A DNA stretch of 64,000 nt from Septoria linicola (lineage: Eukaryota > Ascomycota > Dothideomycetes > Mycosphaerellales > Mycosphaerellaceae), in contig CP099418.1 in NCBI GenBank assembly GCA_024114885.1, positions 620,001-684,000 of the forward strand, written 5' to 3'. The notes beneath the pieces are model-generated. The model searched no databases and was not told the DNA's origin. It saw nothing but the letters and a program-made list of their open reading frames with translations. The translations under genes and the position numbers were made by a program. This document shows positions 61,422 to 64,000 of this stretch, piece after piece; the stretch's first letter is position 1, and the number at the start of each line of letters is the position of its first letter.

Positions 61422-62482
61422 CTTGGAGCACTTTCTGTTCGAGCTTGGTTCAATCACTGCGTCGTTTCGATGGACGGTGAATGAAGAGGTTGTACAGGTG
61501 GCGATCTTGTCTGTTTGATAAACGACACTTCGCGTTTGTGGTGATGGAAAGTGTAGCTTATGGAGCTAATGCACCTCGGATTCGGGGAAATCACGAGCTA
61601 GATCATTCTGTGAAGGAGAGGGAGGGACAAAGTGCTTCACCCGATACGCCAGCAGCATGATACGCGGCACAGGATGTGTTTTGACGCGTGAGATCTAGTT
61701 TCTGACATTTCTTGCGACAGCTACCTCGTCAAATTCTTGCTTTACACAACGCTGACCCATGCGACATTCGGGTGTTCATAACAGCGAGCACGACAATAAC
61801 CCGCCTACATCAATCCATGATCTCCCTCATAAACTCCATTACACTCATGATCGCCCAAGCGAGCTCTCTGCACATTCCTTCTAGCCATTCTGTTGATGCA
61901 CAGCAAATCCAGATGCGCCAACTCCAAATCACCACATTAACAGCGTGGGTATATCCTTCCACTCGAGCGCTAATATCTGCACACTGTGAAGTGGTTGAAG
62001 CCATTTCCGAGCAGCTTTGACGGCGGGATCAAGTATCCGGGCGTCTATGCTCACTGCAGGCTTCTTTCTTCTCCCAGCAAACGAAGGTCAGGGTATCTCC
62101 CTCTCCGCTAAGGCTCCTCCTCTCGCCTCGACCAGGGCTGCACTGCTCGGAGACTCATGTTAGTGTGAGTGAATTGGCTATCACCCTCGTCTTCATAATT
62201 CGAAAGAATACAGAGGCCTTATGTCCCTCGCACACCCACTCCTAGCATGTTTGTGTTTCCACTACTCGGGAACGCCGGCGAGTTCGCGTTGGAAGGGAAT
62301 TCCTGAATGAATGTAAGTAAATGCATCAAGAATATGGTAGTCACAAGACACAGCCGCGGAGACGTTTCGTCCTGCTATGGCAATCCAGATGCAACACAGA
62401 TGACCCATTGTGATCGGATGCACAGCGCTAAGCGTAGCATACCGATGGAGCCCGTGCATCTCAAATTGCCATAGGATTGACG
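61422..62482. other. long intergenic region
   Basis: About 1.1 kb with the CSN4 promoter and MED19 3' flank. An open stretch near 61712-62020 lacks an ATG start and a recognisable product. No gene is seen. Confidence 0.5.
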
Positions 62483-63763
62483 CTACGATCCCGCAGAGGA
62501 CATCTCGTAGAACCCAGTGGGCTTGATACTGACCTTCCGCTTCTGACGCTTGTTAGAGTCTCGCCGCCTTCCAGTGTCATCGATGCCACCCGTACTATAT
62601 CCATCATCCTCGAAACCCTCGCCATAACCTTCAAAGCTACTGTCGCCGTAGCTTCGCTTTTTGCCAGATCTCTCTAGTCGAATGCCGTTCCGTGGTGAAG
62701 AGGGCGCAGAGCTTCGCATAGCAGTGGCTGGCGCAGTCTTCGCGAGATGCGCATTCGCCACGGCGGGCTTCGCAGCTTTCGATGCAGCCGCGTTCTTTGC
62801 TGCAATGCTTGTCTCGTCCAGTCCTAGGGTCTTTTTCCACGTTTCATGCTCCAACTTTGGCAGTCGTCCGGGCTGGAATTGAAGTGCTGAGTCGAGTTTA
62901 CTTAGCAGATCTGTTTCGTGCGTACTGTCACCCAGCTTGAGTTCTTTCCAGCGGTTGTCCCACATGGAAACGCCAGGTGCGACTTCACTGCTCCAGAGAG
63001 GATCTACAAGACCTTGCAGTTCACCTTGATTAGGCGAGGCCTTGTTCACGCCTTCCAGGCCGAGATTCTTGACCTTGCTGGCGTAGGATTTCCTCAACTT
63101 GATCTTGTTTCCAGCAGGATCCAATCTGGCCACTCGTCTTTGTATCTCTGACAAGTCATACAGTTCGAGCAGGTTTTGACTGGGATGCGGCCGTGACGGA
63201 GCGATGGCTACAAATTTTACGAGGGTTTAGCAAGGCACATAGCATATACATGCCACTTGCTGGGGGTACTTACGAGTTGTGTGCAGTTTGTAGAGCTGCG
63301 CCGCCGCGCCTGACAACGTTGTCGTCGTCTCATCTACATTTTCCTGTCGCTCGTGATCGGTCCTTCTGTGCTCGTTGTCCGCCGCATTGGCATGACTACT
63401 TCCAACCTCCCTCTGATCTACCATCTCCGAATCGCCATCGGCGTCTTTCCGCTGCTCACTATCGTCTTGCGACGCCGGAGTTTGACGTTCGCTCTCGCCG
63501 CCAGTCTCACTATCGCGGCCAACAGTACGATTCTGAAATCCCGCAGTGCTAGGCGGGGACGGGAAGTTGCTACCGCCGGGCTGGTGCTGCTGGCTCGTGT
63601 GAGATTGCGCCGTCCATGATGGTGACATGCGAACACTGGGCGGTGGTGTCGAATAGTTGGGCACGAAGGTCTTTGTCGGCTCCGCGGTCAGACGAGGGCT
63701 GGCGGGCGAATATGATTCGAGTCTCTGCCGTTTCGGTGATCGTTCGCAGTCGAAGGTGGACAT
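62483..63763 (-). CDS. med19: Mediator complex subunit 19 (Rox3-type)
   Basis: Two exons, 63763-63274 and 63207-62483, joined across a 66-bp intron (GTAAGT..TTTGTAG) give 404 residues. Med19 (Rox3) belongs to the Mediator head and middle interface and links activators to RNA polymerase II. The N-terminus (MSTFDCERSPKRQRLESYSP) is a disordered, Ser/Pro-rich stretch of about 140 residues. The conserved core follows: AAQLYKLHTTPIAPSRPHPS formed by splicing, QNLLELYDLSEIQRRVARLD, and NKIKLRKSYASKVKNLGLEG. Lower-conservation parts include DPLWSSEVAPGVSMWDNRW. The tail is basic (KKRSYGDSSFEGY, RRRDSNKRQKRKVSIKPTG), with nuclear-localisation-like clusters. Confidence 0.92.
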
Positions 63764-64000
63764 TGAGGCAGATTGCGGCGGGCGGATCGGATGGCGCGAA
63801 GTCGCTGTCGCTGTGGTAGGGGATGTCCGCTAAGAATGGGTGAACAGCGGGCACGAGCACCGGGAGCCCAGAGTGCAGCGTCGACTCGTCCGCGGCGGCG
63901 GAATAGAGACGCTCGCAATCAGTCAATCATCCAGGAATCCAGAACCAGCTGTGTTTCGCTATTCCGGAGAGTGTGTCGCTGAGTGACTTGCAGTCGTGGC
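63764..64000. other. upstream region of MED19, window end
   Basis: The first 237 bp upstream of the MED19 start. Several overlapping open frames occur on both strands but none is recognisable. The window ends before another gene can be seen. Confidence 0.45.

Overview
This is nuclear DNA of a filamentous ascomycete (Pezizomycotina). Genes are dense and lie on both strands. Introns are short (about 50-80 bases) with GT..AG ends and CTRAC-like branch points, and the proteins are fungal: CFEM/Pth11-like receptor, Rox3-type Med19, Ssn6 with long Pro/Gln tails, bifunctional Arg5,6. The CFEM receptor, cysteine-rich surface proteins and overall gene style suit a Dothideomycete (Mycosphaerella-like), but that level of taxonomy is inference. 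I support 33 protein-coding loci and three degenerate genes. I saw no rRNA, tRNA, CRISPR array or biosynthetic backbone gene.

Layout. 0-11 kb: 3' end of a PP2A activator (PTPA), a DUF676 lipase, the RNA exonuclease REX3, a Ser/Pro-rich orphan, the KEOPS kinase BUD32, a putative tiny Tc1/mariner-type MITE, and a CYP52-like P450. 12-16 kb: three cell-surface or secreted genes in a row (Cys-rich single-pass protein, 173-residue secreted protein, CFEM-Pth11-like receptor). 17-28 kb: housekeeping genes, namely the SNARE USE1 (with a frameshift in its tail), epsilon-COP, ARG5,6, exocyst SEC10, SDHAF1, and a pyridoxal-reductase-type aldo-keto reductase. 28-34 kb: a small I78-family gene and then a run of broken genes (SGNH hydrolase, Hsp70-like protein, a probable I9-type propeptide/inhibitor with a partial tandem duplication). 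34-46 kb: MNN10/11 mannosyltransferase, SNU13, V-ATPase subunit c, glutathione-dependent formaldehyde dehydrogenase, proteasome alpha-2, a RING-CH membrane protein, an unknown ER-type membrane protein, and an RRM protein with a GC-AG intron. 46-64 kb: secreted alpha/beta hydrolase, SEC31, SSN6/CYC8, an atypical SDR, CSN4 and MED19.

How the genes relate. This is an ordinary eukaryotic gene array, not an operon or a single pathway. Several genes serve vesicle traffic (USE1, SEC28, SEC10, SEC31), surface glycosylation (MNN10/11) or transcription (SSN6, MED19). Divergent pairs with short shared promoters are SEC10/SDHAF1 (276 bp), SNU13/VMA3 (366 bp), PRE8/RING-CH (390 bp) and lipase/REX3 (626 bp). 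I found no convincing new multi-gene system. The most unusual signals are the MITE-like element, the graveyard of extracellular-type genes at 29.5-33.4 kb, the USE1 frameshift, and noncanonical or very small splice units.
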